Origin: Costus lasius | Lineage: Eukaryota; Streptophyta; Magnoliopsida; Zingiberales; Costaceae | DNA: 64,000 bases | Assembly (NCBI GenBank): GCA_027563935.2 | Contig: CM050448.1 | Span: 64,779,843 to 64,843,842, forward strand | Direction: 5' to 3' | Shown here: piece by piece, positions 25,101 to 35,553 of the stretch | Position numbering within the stretch: position 1 is the first letter of the stretch | Layout: every line of letters starts with the position of its first letter | The notes under the pieces: generated by a model | Told to the model about the DNA's origin: nothing | The model's input: the letters and a program-made list of their open reading frames with translations, nothing else | Database searches by the model: none | Translations under genes and position numbers: made by a program

Positions 25101-26012
25101 CCAAATGGATCCAAGTTATTCAATAACTTGATCCTAAGGCTTCCGATTAAAGCAACGTCAAGAGTCTATTGCGTGTGACCCCGTAGGATCCATATGACGA
25201 TGGTAATGATGTAAACATCATAAGTAGTGAGGGGTATCTAGCAACACATCACTACTACCCATGTCATAGGACTTAAGTCATTATGGAAACAACTCCTAAC
25301 AAGCAACGAGGATTCCTATTGCATTATAGATCCCTTTGCCTAAACTGATATCTTGCCATTGGATTAGTCTCAAGTTTATCAATCCAATGCATTGGTCATG
25401 ACTCAACAAGTGTGGCCACACATTCCTGTCATGCACCAATAAGGTGGGGCGCCCCGAGTGGATATCATGCTTCCAATAAGGAAGGGGCAAATCCTACTAT
25501 TGTTCATTTATGTCTCTACGTGACTTATGACATGCCCAATGACAGTCGTTTTGGTCCCCCAATTACGGAGAGACGTAAGACTGTATCAAAGCATATCCAT
25601 CATCAAATCTAGACATGAATACCTCAAGTCTAAGGATCAATGCAAACCTCTTGCATGTGAGATTGACTTGTTGACTAGACAAGTCAATCCTCATGGTGGA
25701 TCACTCCAGTGCATCCAATGCACCTATATGTCTGCGTTACTGTGCCCCGCACCTAACCAGCCCATACACCAGTCTCACATGTACCAAAGCTATCCCATAT
25801 CTTCTATGGTACCTTGTCTGGGGATAGCTTATGAGAATGGATCCAATCCAAACTCCTTGGACATTATATATGCAACTCAATACATCAACGCAGGTAGAGA
25901 AGTCTGCATAATAACGACCATGCCTTTATAGAGAATAATAATTCTATCAAAGTACATTTAAACAATGCCCGACTATGTCCAAACATTGGTCTGCAGGGCA
26001 TAAACACCAACA
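22158..26012 (-). mobile_element. L3 solo LTR, minus strand, itself split by an L4 solo LTR
   Basis: Minus-strand start TGTTGGTGTTTATGCCC at 26012 and end ...ATTCCCTAACA at 22158. TSD is a perfect GATTC (22153-22157 and 26013-26017). Net length without the nested copy is about 2.2 kb, matching the L3 solo LTR at 32332-34576. The family palindrome is GTGTGGCCACAC at 25410-25421. ORFs at 22396-22993 run through the GGCGCC-rich untranslated part and are not genes. Confidence 0.9.
23165..24811 (-). mobile_element. L4 solo LTR, minus strand, inside the L3 solo LTR
   Basis: 1647 bp, minus-strand start TGTTGGGGTATGCCC at 24811 and end ...GGTTTACCTGCA at 23165. TSD is a perfect CCTCC at 23160-23164 and 24812-24816. 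It resembles the L4 solo LTR at 16131-17828 more than the LTRs of the full-length copia. Palindrome GTATGGCCATAC is at 24202-24213. Confidence 0.92.
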
Positions 26013-26207
26013 GATTCTTCATCGAGGACAAACATAGAGACTAGATAAAATTTATCTCTTAGGGACATTGTATATGCAAATGTACTTGTGCGCAGATATA
26101 CAAATTTGCATAACAACGACCATGCTAAGATAACTCATCTATCATATAGATGTGATACTCATATCCCACTAGACCATCCAAAGTTCCTAGGGCATAAACA
26201 CTAACAA

Positions 26208-26217
26208 TCTCCCACTT
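26208..26217 (-). promoter_or_regulatory. Polypurine tract of the minus-strand copia
   Basis: The plus strand reads TCTCCCACTT next to the L2 LTR edge at 26206, the reverse complement of the copia tract AAGTGGGAGA. It fixes 26206 as the 3' LTR inner edge. Confidence 0.8.
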
Positions 26218-26232
26218 GCACTAGGACCATGC

Positions 26233-26454
26233 TTATTGAGCCACCTCAACGCCATGTCCCAAGCTCGACCTGCCATGCTCCTGCTGTGCCAGAGCATCGG
26301 TAAATGGGCCCACTATGTCAGTGTCAATTTCTGCTATGTCTTTATCACCTCTATCCCCAAGACAAGGTATTAGCACTTGAGTATGTTGTTTGAATCTTGT
26401 GAAGTTCAGTAAAGAACTCCCACTATTCAAATTGCTTCCCAAAAGCATTTGCAT
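26233..26454 (-). pseudogene. Copia pol C-terminal remnant
   Basis: The last roughly 30 codons before the polypurine tract read ...GPFTDALAQQEH... This aligns with the end of the full-length copia pol (ADPLTKPLAQQKH, just before 15837), the region that closes copia RNase H. Upstream of that the ORF (73 codons) has no recognisable RNase H core. It is the only pol piece found in this element and implies that RT, RNase H and integrase were deleted, leaving the extreme 3' end. Confidence 0.6.
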
Positions 26455-28079
26455 ACTTTGCTTTCAAGTAGTCTACTCTGAAGCTCCCTCAGCTTCTAGC
26501 ACTACTACCTTAATAGCTAGACTATCACAATGGTCTGACTAGAACAAGCGACCAAGTGTATGCACTGAGCTTTTTTGTCCTTACAGACCAAGAACCACTC
26601 CTTAGTTCTTTTTCAGAATCTAAGGATGTTCTTCTATCCTTATTCAATGCCTTGCACCCGGATTAGACTTGGTACCATTCAGTTATGCCCTTGGCACAAA
26701 CTGAGTTATTAAGCTCCCACTGAACTTGGGTACTATAAGGTGAAGATTTGTTGTCTAAATTAGGAGTTACCCATAACTCAGGCACACATAAATCAATTCA
26801 ACCCTTATTCCCACACTTTTCTAAACCTAGGTTGCCTACAACCTATATACATGGTTCAGATTCCATCTTTCATCATCTGTGTAAAGTAGCTGACCTTGGA
26901 TTGAATCCAAGTCACAACTTCCTCCCACTAGCCTTTTTTAAGGAAAGACATTTCCAATGAAAAAGCACTAAGAGCAACAATCACTTGTTCTCCTGTGGGT
27001 CTATGGAAATTTGTATCCTTCAGTCTCCTTAGGATACACCACTTACACTTTATCAAATCTTGGTTCTATCCCACTAGAACTCAGATGTATGACCTCAAGT
27101 CTCACAACTCTAGATCCCGATAACATGTCAGATGGAGAATAATTCAATGTTGAGAAAAGCTATCTTGTAGCATCAACTCAGAAGAGGTATATGACTCATC
27201 ACTTATTGAACCTTACCCAGCATGATTCAATTCCTCCAACTGAAGTGTCCTAGAAAGGATGATAGTCATTTATGGCTCAAGTACTCTTTTTCCTAACTTG
27301 AAGAGTTATTATGAATTTAATAAGCTGGTTCCACATATATTTTGGTAATAATGAATTCCTTTCTTTTAACCTTTTAGTCCACTTCACCTTACTTGGGGAA
27401 GGAAAGGTATTTTCATCAATCAAACAAGTTTTGCCTATCTCCAAACATCTTGAAAGAGGTTAGAAATAGCCAATCTCCTCTAAGGAGCTCGAGTCCATGA
27501 ATCCATCTACATGGAATCAATGGATGCTATCCTTATTTTATGATAAAATATTAAAGTCAAAAGAAAGGTATTCTTTTATGAACCACTTATTCAATCCATT
27601 TAGTTATTTTGTTACCCATATTACTTTGCACAATGTAATGACAAGAAATTTGCAAATAGTAAGAATATCAAGTTCTCTTTATTCCAAATAATTCTATTCC
27701 AAGGAATAGATATAATGTCAATTACATAATTGCAAAGAATGAAACAATCCTATTAACGGTTATAGAGAGAGTGACAAGGCAGCATCCTGTGCTCCATAAT
27801 CAACGGTCACTTCTCGATGTTAACCTTGTCTTATTTCTACTGAGCACCTATATATTTTTGTAAATATCAGTCTCAACATGCGGTAGTAAATACCCATGGT
27901 TAGAAATAGACAACATAGGATATGGTAACAAAATTACTTGAGCCTGAAAACGAAGTGTCACTTCTCTTCACCTCTTTCTGAAGTCGCTTACAACCTTTTC
28001 TTAACTGCCTAACTTTAACTATCTTTTTCATCTTTATTTTTCCCAACTTTTTAGTCAAGCCCTTAGGCTTACTAGTGCA
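26455..28079. other. Internal region of minus-strand copia without recognisable coding
   Basis: About 1.6 kb between the gag ORF and the pol remnant. Neither strand has an ORF over 70 codons, and I see no integrase or RT motif. It either replaced pol in the non-autonomous progenitor or is decayed beyond recognition. Confidence 0.5.
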
Positions 28080-28457
28080 CTAAGGGATTACTTTAGTGGC
28101 GCTACTGCTCTCAATACTAGCTTGTCCCTGGAGGAGCTGCGTCAAATTATTAATATTTTCGAAAGCACTCAACCCTTCAAATATCTCCTGCCATTCAGGA
28201 GACATATTGGCTAGCATAAGCTGTGCAGCCTCTGAAGCATCCTTTCGATGTTTATCAAAAGCATCCTTTTCAGCTTCTGAGGCTATAGATGAAATAAGTT
28301 CAGTAATTGGCATCTCAAGAATGTACAGCTTCCGCTCGCTTCTGAAAACAATCCTCAAAGCTTGGTACCACTCCTCAAAGTTGGTTCCAACCAACTTCTC
28401 TCTCTCAAGGAGAGGTCGGAGTGATAGCCTACTATTGCTATTGTTTGTAGAAGCCAT
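28080..28457 (-). CDS. Copia gag N-terminal protein of the non-autonomous element
   Basis: 125 codons, starting at an ATG. Residues about 14-50 align with the gag of the full-length copia: both share LLEREK, then a short gap, a W-Y pair (EEWYQALRIV here, SDWYGHLKIV there), then ERKLY-LE. The C-terminal part (EAAQLMLANMSPE) also aligns with its CLMLASMTPQ segment. The ORF stops before any zinc knuckle. It would make a truncated capsid-like protein, if anything. Its intact start contrasts with the lost start of the full-length copia. Whether it is translated is unknown. Confidence 0.7.
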   Translation of the reverse strand: MASTNNSNSRLSLRPLLEREKLVGTNFEEWYQALRIVFRSERKLYILEMPITELISSIASEAEKDAFDKHRKDASEAAQLMLANMSPEWQEIFEGLSAFENINNLTQLLQGQASIESSSATKVIP

Positions 28458-28734
28458 CTACAACAATAGACAAACACATATTTGTATCACATTTTCAATC
28501 ATTTATTCTAGCATTTATAAATGATTGTTTCTCACTATTTTATGCAAATCAATAATCCACCAAAATTGATCGAGAAGTTGCTCGACTTGCATCGTGAGAT
28601 GGGATCCTCATTTCGTACATGGCCTTGCATCCCGCTAGGGTGGGATGGACTACACAAGGTGATGTATGCTTCCTGAGGTAGGCACGCTAGCCAATTGCAA
28701 CTCGGCAATTCCCCTTCTCAAGACTGTTTAGGCA

Positions 28735-28768
28735 CTTTGTGTCCAGCGAGGGCTAGATATAGCACAAA
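28735..28768 (-). ncRNA. Leader hairpin 2 homologue in the non-autonomous copia
   Basis: Read on the minus strand: outer stem TTTGTG/CACAAA, 5'-side bulge CTATAT, inner stem CTAGC/GCTGG (one T-G pair), loop CCTC. It has the same form as the hairpin at 11611-11642 but almost no identical stem bases, and lies at the corresponding place in the leader. Confidence 0.5.
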
Positions 28769-28952
28769 ACCCTAACCTCTTGAGCATGCCTCTAGAAATT
28801 TCATCATTTGAACCAACATATATGAAAAATCTAGTCAAGTCTGGCCTGACCGTTATACCCAGGGCCACTAATTTCCTTGCGAAAGGCACATCTAGAGTTT
28901 TAACTGGACTAGGGAAATCATTATCACCACACGCCTCTTGAAGATAAATGGG

Positions 28953-28983
28953 TGTGTCCCACGAGGGTGGAAAACAGTGCACA
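28953..28983 (-). ncRNA. Leader hairpin 1 homologue in the non-autonomous copia
   Basis: Read on the minus strand: outer TGTG/CACA, a longer 5'-side bulge, inner stem CCAC/GTGG, loop CCTC. It lies about 215 bases from the other hairpin; the pair in the full-length copia is 210 bases apart. Weaker than the other three. Confidence 0.4.
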
Positions 28984-29153
28984 GCACTATTGATCGACAG
29001 TTTGACGGAGGTTACGCGTCAAAAGGCAAAAATGGGACTTGAAATAATTTATCAAGGATTTATGTGGTTTCGGCACCACGTACTTTTATCTTATTTCTAT
29101 CAATACAGGCATGCAGTCCTTGGTGGAATAAAACAAAAGTAGTAAAGGCATGC

Positions 29154-30632
29154 TGATGTCTCATATTTATATAGTATTTTTACCATACTTTTTATGCATA
29201 GTCTCTCCTATTCTTATCATGTTTTGACTTATTTTGGCTTAAATCCTTTTGTTTGTTTGAAATCTTCACCTCTCTTTGCTTTTGTCATGTTTCAAGTGAA
29301 AACAACCAACTTTTGATAGATTTTGATGAATCCAAGTGCACAAATGAATTCTACAAGTCAAGACGAAGCTGCCCATCAAATTTCATGCAAATCAGAGCTT
29401 TTCTGGAAAATACAGCCTGCCCATATTTTTTTATCAAGACCGTATTTTCTGGAAGAACACAGAAAGAAATACGGCCTGCCTATATTTATCACAACCATAT
29501 TTTATTTAGCACAAAATACCAAAAATCCACAGAAAGAAATATGGCCTGCCTATGATATTTTTCATGGTCGTATTTCTGCCAAGTTTTGTTCTAGAAGACA
29601 CAAAAAAAGAGACGACACGGCTATATTTATTTTCACTGTCGTATTTTCGAGTTTGACTCAGTTTCTCGCTCGATTTGATTCCTTTTCATGCCTAAATTTG
29701 GGGAAAACCTTAGGAGATGGGGAACTATATAAGGAAGCTTTGGAGCAATTATTAGGACTTTTTGGCCAATTTTTAAGCAAAATTTAACGAATAGGTGAAC
29801 GATAGGGCAAACGGCGGCGATCTTTGATTTTTGACCGGAAAAGCTTGGTTTTTATGGCCGACTGGCATCGATCTTCATCAGGGAGCCTTGATTCTCATCC
29901 TCCTGAGTTAATTTCATATTTATTTGCCAATTTCTAATCAAAACATGGATTTTTATACCGTGAACATGTTGAGCATGTTAGGATAATTCTTTTATTCAAG
30001 ATTTAGGGTGTAACCCTCTATGCTTTCATGACTTGATTGTCTATTATCTTCTTATCAAGTAATTTATTTGTGTTTGATTAAATTATTGTTGTGCTTATTT
30101 ACATGTTGATTACTGGCCATAATTTACATGCTTAGAGACGTCACAAGAAGTACTGAGAGGTGAATTGCGACGTCAGATCTATAGTATTTGGACAAGTAGA
30201 TTTGAACATGAGAGTAGTTCGAATCTGCTTGAGGGATTTTATATATTTGTCAAGAACTCATTATGTCTACCTCGAGTTAATAACCACGAGAGTAGGGGAT
30301 TAATTCAGATAGATACAGGATTGTACTGCTGAGAGGGGGCAATCTGTACATGCGGATAAATCCCCTTCAACATAGCAAATCCTTCTTAAGATGTTCTTAA
30401 TTAGAAAAGTCATGAAACTTAGCGTGGTAAACCCGAACTCTTGCATTTTCTTCAAATTGATTACAACCAAAGTCTGTTTTATTGTTTCTTCAATTTAGTT
30501 AAGATAAAAACCATTCTTTCTTTACATTAGTCTAGCTAGCGATTTTAAGTAGAGTCAGTATTTGGTCATTGGTCCCTGTGGGATCGACATTTTTATTACT
30601 TCGATTTGTTCGTGCCCATGCGGAACTCATCA
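29154..30632 (+). repeat. 5' LTR of gypsy A
   Basis: 1479 bp, TGATGTCTC...ACTCATCA, with TGATG/CATCA inverted ends. Its interior at 29400-29650 holds repeated dyads of the type TACGGCCTGCC...CGACCGTATT that recur downstream of pol at 38600-39010. ORFs at 29253-29787 read through these repeats and are not genes. Confidence 0.85.
29726..29733 (+). promoter_or_regulatory. Candidate TATA box in gypsy A LTR
   Basis: TATATAAG followed by GAAGC, about 570 bases into the LTR; gypsy B has TATAAAAGGAAG at about 560 bases into its LTR, which supports a shared promoter position. Confidence 0.45.
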
Positions 30633-30638
30633 AGTTTT

Positions 30639-30656
30639 TGGCGCCGTTGCCGGGGA
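30639..30656 (+). promoter_or_regulatory. Primer-binding site, tRNA-Asp (gypsy A)
   Basis: TGGCGCCGTTGCCGGGGA is exactly complementary to the 18-base 3' end of plant tRNA-Asp, six bases after the LTR end. Confidence 0.9.
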
Positions 30657-30800
30657 CCAATTTCGCTGATATTGACTCAATCGAAGGATAGATAGACTAG
30701 ACTTTTTTTTCTTTTCTCTGCTATTTAATTCTATTTATTTATGCTTTTGAACTCATTGTCTGTTTTCCATCTTCAACTTTAACCATTAATTGTTTATGCC

Positions 30801-32331
30801 AGATGTTCCAGAAAGCTGTTTGAGGAAGATCCGGAACCAGAGAGAACTTTTTGCCTGCGCAGAAAGCAATTAGCAAAGGAAATCTTAAAATCAAAGATGG
30901 CATATCAAATATCTTTGAAGGATTATGCAGCCCCAAACCTGCAAGGGGGTCGCTGTAGTATTGCTTGCCCCAACATTGAGGTAAATAATTTTGAAATCAA
31001 GCCATCTCTACTTTCCATGGTTCAGTAGAACCAGGTTGGAGGCTTGCCATTTGAGGATCCTAATATGCACCTCTCTATATTTCTTGAATACTGTGATACA
31101 TTGAAAATGAATGGTGTTTCTAATGAAGCTTTGTGACTCATACTTTTTCCTTTTTCTCTTAGGGATTGGGCTCATGCATGGCTTCACTCTCATCAGCCAG
31201 GCTCCATAACAACTTGGGAGGAGCTTTTCAATGCTTTCTTAGAAAAATACTTTCCACCAAGTAAGATCACACATCTTAGGAACCAGATCACAAGCTTTGT
31301 CCAAAGAGAAGGAGAATCACTGTTCGAGGCATGGGATCGATTTAAAGAACTTTAAAGGATATGCCCACACCACGACCTCGAGAAGTGGGTAATTATTGAT
31401 ACTTTCTATAATGCTTTAAATTACAATACTCGTATGACAATCGACGTTGCCGTTGGCGGCGCAATAATGAATAAAAGCGTGGAGGATGTAATGAATTTAT
31501 TTGAAGAAATGGCTTTGAACCACTATTAGTGGACAAGTGAAAGAGGGCCGTCTTCCTATGCACTAGGTAGGTATGATTTAGATGCTATCACTTCGCTTGC
31601 CGCCAAGGTTGATTCCCTAACTTACAAAATTGATTCTTTGAATTTAGATCCTGCCATAGTTAATTCTGTTTTATGTGAGATTTGTGGTAATGCAGGTCAT
31701 TATACACAGGAATATCAGTTGGGAGTTTCTACATAGGGCGAGTGTAATTCTGAACAAGCTAATGTAATTGGGAATTACAATGGAAGACGTCAAAATGACC
31801 CATACTCAAGCACTTACAACCCTAGGTGGAGGAACCATCCCAATCTTTCTTGGAGGAGTAATCAAAACCAAGCAACTCAGAGTAATAATCGATAGCCCCC
31901 TGGCTTTCAGGAAAGACAGTACAATCGGCCTCAACCTCAAGCTCCCTAGAAGTCCAATCTAGAGATTCTAATGGAGACATTCATCACCACACAGACTAAA
32001 CAAAATGATGATTTCAGATAAGAATTTAGACATGTCGGTGAGTCTATCAAGAATCTAACTTCCAAGATGGAATCCATAGAGACCCATCGGAAGATGTTGG
32101 AAACTCAGATAGCTTAGCAGGCTAGTTCTTCAGGTAGGCCGATAGGTAGACTACCAGGGAAACTAGAGGCAAACCCATGTGAGCACTACAATGCAACTAC
32201 AACATGTAGTGGGAAACAATTGGAAGAGCCACGGGCACCAGATACAACGTAAGACCAAGAGGTGCAAGATTCTGAACCCATAGAGGAAGAGGGAAACGAA
32301 GGCAAAATATCTTTGCAAGATAGGGAGCCAG
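30801..32331 (+). pseudogene. Gag of gypsy A (broken, cut by solo LTR)
   Basis: Frame-checked translation shows DPEPERT followed by a basic stretch, DYAAP, NNFEI, FLEYCDT, FPFSLRDWAHAWLHS and EKYFPPSK, then a zinc knuckle region CEICGNAGHYTQEY whose last cysteine has become tyrosine. At least eight in-frame stops are present, for example TAG in place of a glutamine codon near 31027. Gag would form the particle and bind RNA. Homologous gag regions exist in gypsy C (60030-61058 and 49538-50203, minus). The reading is interrupted at 32331 by the L3 LTR and resumes at 34582. Confidence 0.82.
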
Positions 32332-34576
32332 TGTTGGTGTATATGCCCTAAAGACCAATGTATAGACATGGTCAGGCATTGGTTGAATGTACTTTGATAG
32401 AACTATTACTCTTTATATAGGCATGGTCGTTATTATGCAGACTTCTCTACCTGCGTTGATGTATTGAGTTGCATAAATAATGTCCCAGGAGTTTGGATTG
32501 GATCCATTCTCATAAGCTATCCCCAGACAAGGTACCTTAGCAGATATGGGACAGCTTTGGTACATGTGAGACAGGTGTATGGGCTGGTTAGGTGCGGGGC
32601 ACAGTAACGCAGACATACAGGTGCATTGGATGCGCTGGAGTGATCCACTGTGAGGATTGACTTGTCTAGTCAACAAGTCAATCTCACATGCAAGAGGTTT
32701 GCATTGATCCTTAGACTTGAGGTATTCATGTCTAGATTTGATGATGGGTATGCTTTAATACAGTCTTACGTCTCTCCGTAACTAGAAGATCAAAACGACT
32801 ATCATTGGGCATGTCATAAGTCATGTAGAGACATGAATGACCAATAGTAGGATTTGCCCCTTCCTTATTGGAAGCATGATATCCACTCGGGGCGCCCCAC
32901 CTTATTGGTGCATGACAGGAAAGTGTGGCCACACTTGTTGAGTCATGACCAATGCATTGGATAATAAACTTGAGACTAATCCAATGGCAGGATATTAGCT
33001 TAGGCAAAGGGATCTGTAATGCAACAGGAATCCTCGTTGCTTGTTAGGAGTTGTTGCCATAATGACTTAAGTCCTATGACATGGGTAATAGTGATGTGTT
33101 GCTAGATACCCCTCACTATTTATGATGTTTACATCATTGCCATCGTCATATGGATCCTACGGGGTCACACGCAATAGACTCTTGACGTTGCTTTATTCAG
33201 AAGCCTTAGGATCAAGTTATTGGATAACTTGGATCCATTTGGAAGATTTCATCAGCGCCAATGGGCCTGATGAGTTGGAAGAAAGTTATTGGAGCAAAAC
33301 TTCATTTTTGGCAGGTTGACCCGAAATTGACCTAGATTGGTCACATTTGGATTAGGGTTGCATTGGATTAGATCCAATGGCTTAATCAACCCATGCCATG
33401 AAGTTTGGGCTAGCTCATTATCCAATGAGGCCCAATAATTAGTTCTCATGAAGAAGAATTGGCTTAAAAGGGTATAATGGGGAGAAATCTCACCCCATTG
33501 GCGCCTAGGGGCATAATGGGGTGAGGGAGGTGCCTTTGCTTCATTATGGAAGTAAAGGGCGCCTAGCCCTTCTTCCTTGGATGGAATACTTGCCTCTAAG
33601 GTAAGTCTTGGGGCTGATATGGCTTGAGAACTTTTATGGGAAGTTCCTAGGCGCATATGGACATAGGGAAGAGGTATATGGTAATGTCTTGGAGACTTAC
33701 CTTACCTCAAACCCTAGTTTCTCCCAAAACCCTTACCCTAGCCGAAACTCCTCATGCATGTTGCACATAGCCATATAGCCTTTGATGGAAAGAATGCATT
33801 TGAGGCATGTCTTGGGCTGATATAGTGTTTAGACTTTATGGATAGGTTGAATGAGGTTTATGGTAAAGTCTTGGAGACTTTCCTTACTTCAAGACACCTC
33901 ATCCTAGCCATACACTTGGCATGATCCTAGCCCTTGCTCAAACCGCCTCTAGTCCTATTTATAGGACCCATTGTCGCCCTCTCTAGATGATGAATTCTTG
34001 GAGACGTGAACACACATAGAGGGGCGAAAGCAAGGGCAAAGGGCGACAACATCAAAGCTTGGCGCAAACTTCTTCCTTGGAGCCGCAATTTCTTCCTCTC
34101 CCTCTCTTCTTGGCGCAAGGACTCTTAGTGCTTGGTGGCATCTCCTTGCCACAAGCTCTCTCCCTTCCTTGGCCATAGGCGCACCTTGCTTGAAGGTGGC
34201 GCAAGCAAAGAAGAAGAAAGGAAGCAACTTGGCGGCATCATCTTCCTCCTCATCTCCTCTTGGCGTTTTCATCTTGGAGGTGGCGCAAGAGAAATAAAGA
34301 TACTCTAAGGCTCGATTCTCTTTCCGAGGCTAGCACCAAGCGTGGAAGGGAGCAACGATCAAGGAGTCGACGCGTGGATACTTGTAGAGGGCAAACACTT
34401 GGGCGCCTTCAACATGGCTTCGACGTCTAGACAAGCAAAAGAGGTACATCTCTAACACATCATTGTGTCTTCTCTCTCGCATGGATCCTTGCGAAAGGAA
34501 TGTGTTTCGGGTGTGATGCTTCTTCCGCTGCGTCCTGGGACTGCAAAATTTTAAATTACACCCGGCATTCCTAACA
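32332..34576 (+). mobile_element. L3 solo LTR, plus strand, at gypsy A gag/protease boundary
   Basis: 2245 bp, TGTTGGTGTATATGCCC to ...GGCATTCCTAACA. TSD is a perfect GCCAG at 32327-32331 and 34577-34581, and removing the insert with one TSD copy restores the gypsy frame across the site. Palindrome GTGTGGCCACAC is at 32925-32936. Same family as 22158-26012, opposite strand. Confidence 0.93.
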
Positions 34577-34581
34577 GCCAG

Positions 34582-35553
34582 AGCCAGTTTATGTACCACC
34601 ACCTCCCTACAAACCGCTAGTACCTTTCCCTCAAAGATTGGCAAAGGCTAAACTTGACAAGCAATTTGGAAAATTGTTAGAGGTACTCAAAAAGCTTTAT
34701 ATTATACCTTTTACTGATGCCTTATCACAGATGCCTCCATACGCCAAATTATTAAAATAAATATTGTCCAACAAGAGGAAGTTGGAAGAGCATGGAACGG
34801 TCGCACTCACTGAGGAGTGCAGTGCAATAATTCAGAATAAATTGCCATTAAAGCTTAAAGATCCAGGGAGTTTTTCTATTCCTTTTTTGATTGGTGATAT
34901 GTCTATTGACTGTGCTTGTTAGCTTGATGCCACACTCTGTATGTAAGAAGTTGTACATTGGAGATCTTAAGCCAACTTCTGTTTCTCTATAGATAGTCGA
35001 CCGCTATATAAGGCATCCGGTAGGTATTTTAGAGGATGTGCCTATCAAGGTCGATAAGTGTTTTATACCTGCTGATTTTGTTGTTCTCGAGATGGAGGAT
35101 GATTCTAAACATCTCATAATTTTATGTTGCCCCTTTTTGGCGACAGCTAATGCCATGATTGATGTTAAGAATGGGAAGCTTACTTTCAAGATAGGTGAGG
35201 ACTCTGTAGATTTTGATCTAACTGAAAATCTAAAGAAACCTTCTTTTATAGGATCCTATTGCAGTATTGAAGTCTCGGAGGATGCTTTACCATCGACCAT
35301 TGATTCTAGGGTAAAGACGGATCCGCTCGAAGTGTGCCTAACCATAAGTGATTGTAGCGATGAAGAGGAAGAGGTAAGTTCTTATTCTGCATTATTGAAT
35401 TCTGCATCACCACTTGAGCCCAACAAGTTAAAGAACGAACACTTAAGTATAGTAGAAGGTAAAACTGATGAGGAAAAAAAAGGTATGAGCTTAAATCTCT
35501 CCCAAGCTAGCTCAGGTATGAATTTCTTGCAAAGAATTCTACTTTACCTGTGA
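34582..35553 (+). pseudogene. Gag C-terminus and protease of gypsy A (catalytic motif deleted)
   Basis: The frame resumes with VPPPPYKPLVPFPQRLAKA, then LSQMPPYAKLLK, LKDPGSFSIPF and SIDCA. At that point (about 34915-34925) the codons for the aspartic-protease active site, present as CDLGASVS in gypsy C, are missing and the reading continues at SLMP. The protease C-terminal half is kept: VGILEDVPI, FIPADFVVLEMEDD and ATANAMIDVKNGKLT. Stops and a frameshift are also present. An open stretch at 35038-35553 (171 codons) covers the protease end and the acidic linker to RT. The protein could not process the polyprotein. Confidence 0.8.

Larger units (their letters stand above)
7686..26206 (-). repeat. 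L2 3' LTR of the minus-strand copia, in three pieces
   Basis: Pieces are 7686-7915, 20683-22157 and 26018-26206. Removing the two insertions and one copy of each TSD leaves about 1.89 kb. The inner edge (26206) abuts the polypurine tract, which identifies it as the 3' LTR. The outer edge at 7686 has TAAGG as flanking bases, but the partner TSD would lie beyond the lost 5' LTR. Palindrome GTATGGCCATAC is at 21760-21771. Confidence 0.75.
7686..29148 (-). mobile_element. Non-autonomous copia element, minus strand, 5'-truncated and heavily invaded
   Basis: Read on the minus strand: leader (29148 to 28458), gag N-terminal ORF (28457-28080), about 1.6 kb without recognisable pol, a remnant of the pol C-terminus (about 26454-26233), a copia polypurine tract, then the 3' LTR (L2), whose pieces are 26206-26018, 22157-20683 and 7915-7686. 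The LTR ends are TGTTAGTGTTTATGCC at 26206 and ...GGGATTCCCAACA at 7686. The 5' LTR and PBS are not found: the leader is cut at the start of gypsy A (29154). Having gag but no protease, integrase or RT resembles gag-only (TR-GAG-type) elements that use proteins from an autonomous relative. Confidence 0.75.
28458..29148 (-). other. Leader of the non-autonomous copia, homologous to the 8411 copia leader
   Basis: Read on the minus strand it aligns with 11380-11790 of the full-length copia: shared blocks include CCCATTTATCTTCA (CCCATCTATCTTCA there), GAAGGGGAAT, and GATCCCATCTCAC shortly before gag. It holds two hairpins (28735-28768 and 28953-28983) at the same relative positions. The PBS end of the leader is missing. 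Confidence 0.65.

Noticed and set aside
28080..28524. 142-codon plus-strand ORF (28096-28524)
   Set aside because: Antisense shadow of the minus-strand gag ORF, which has clear copia gag homology.
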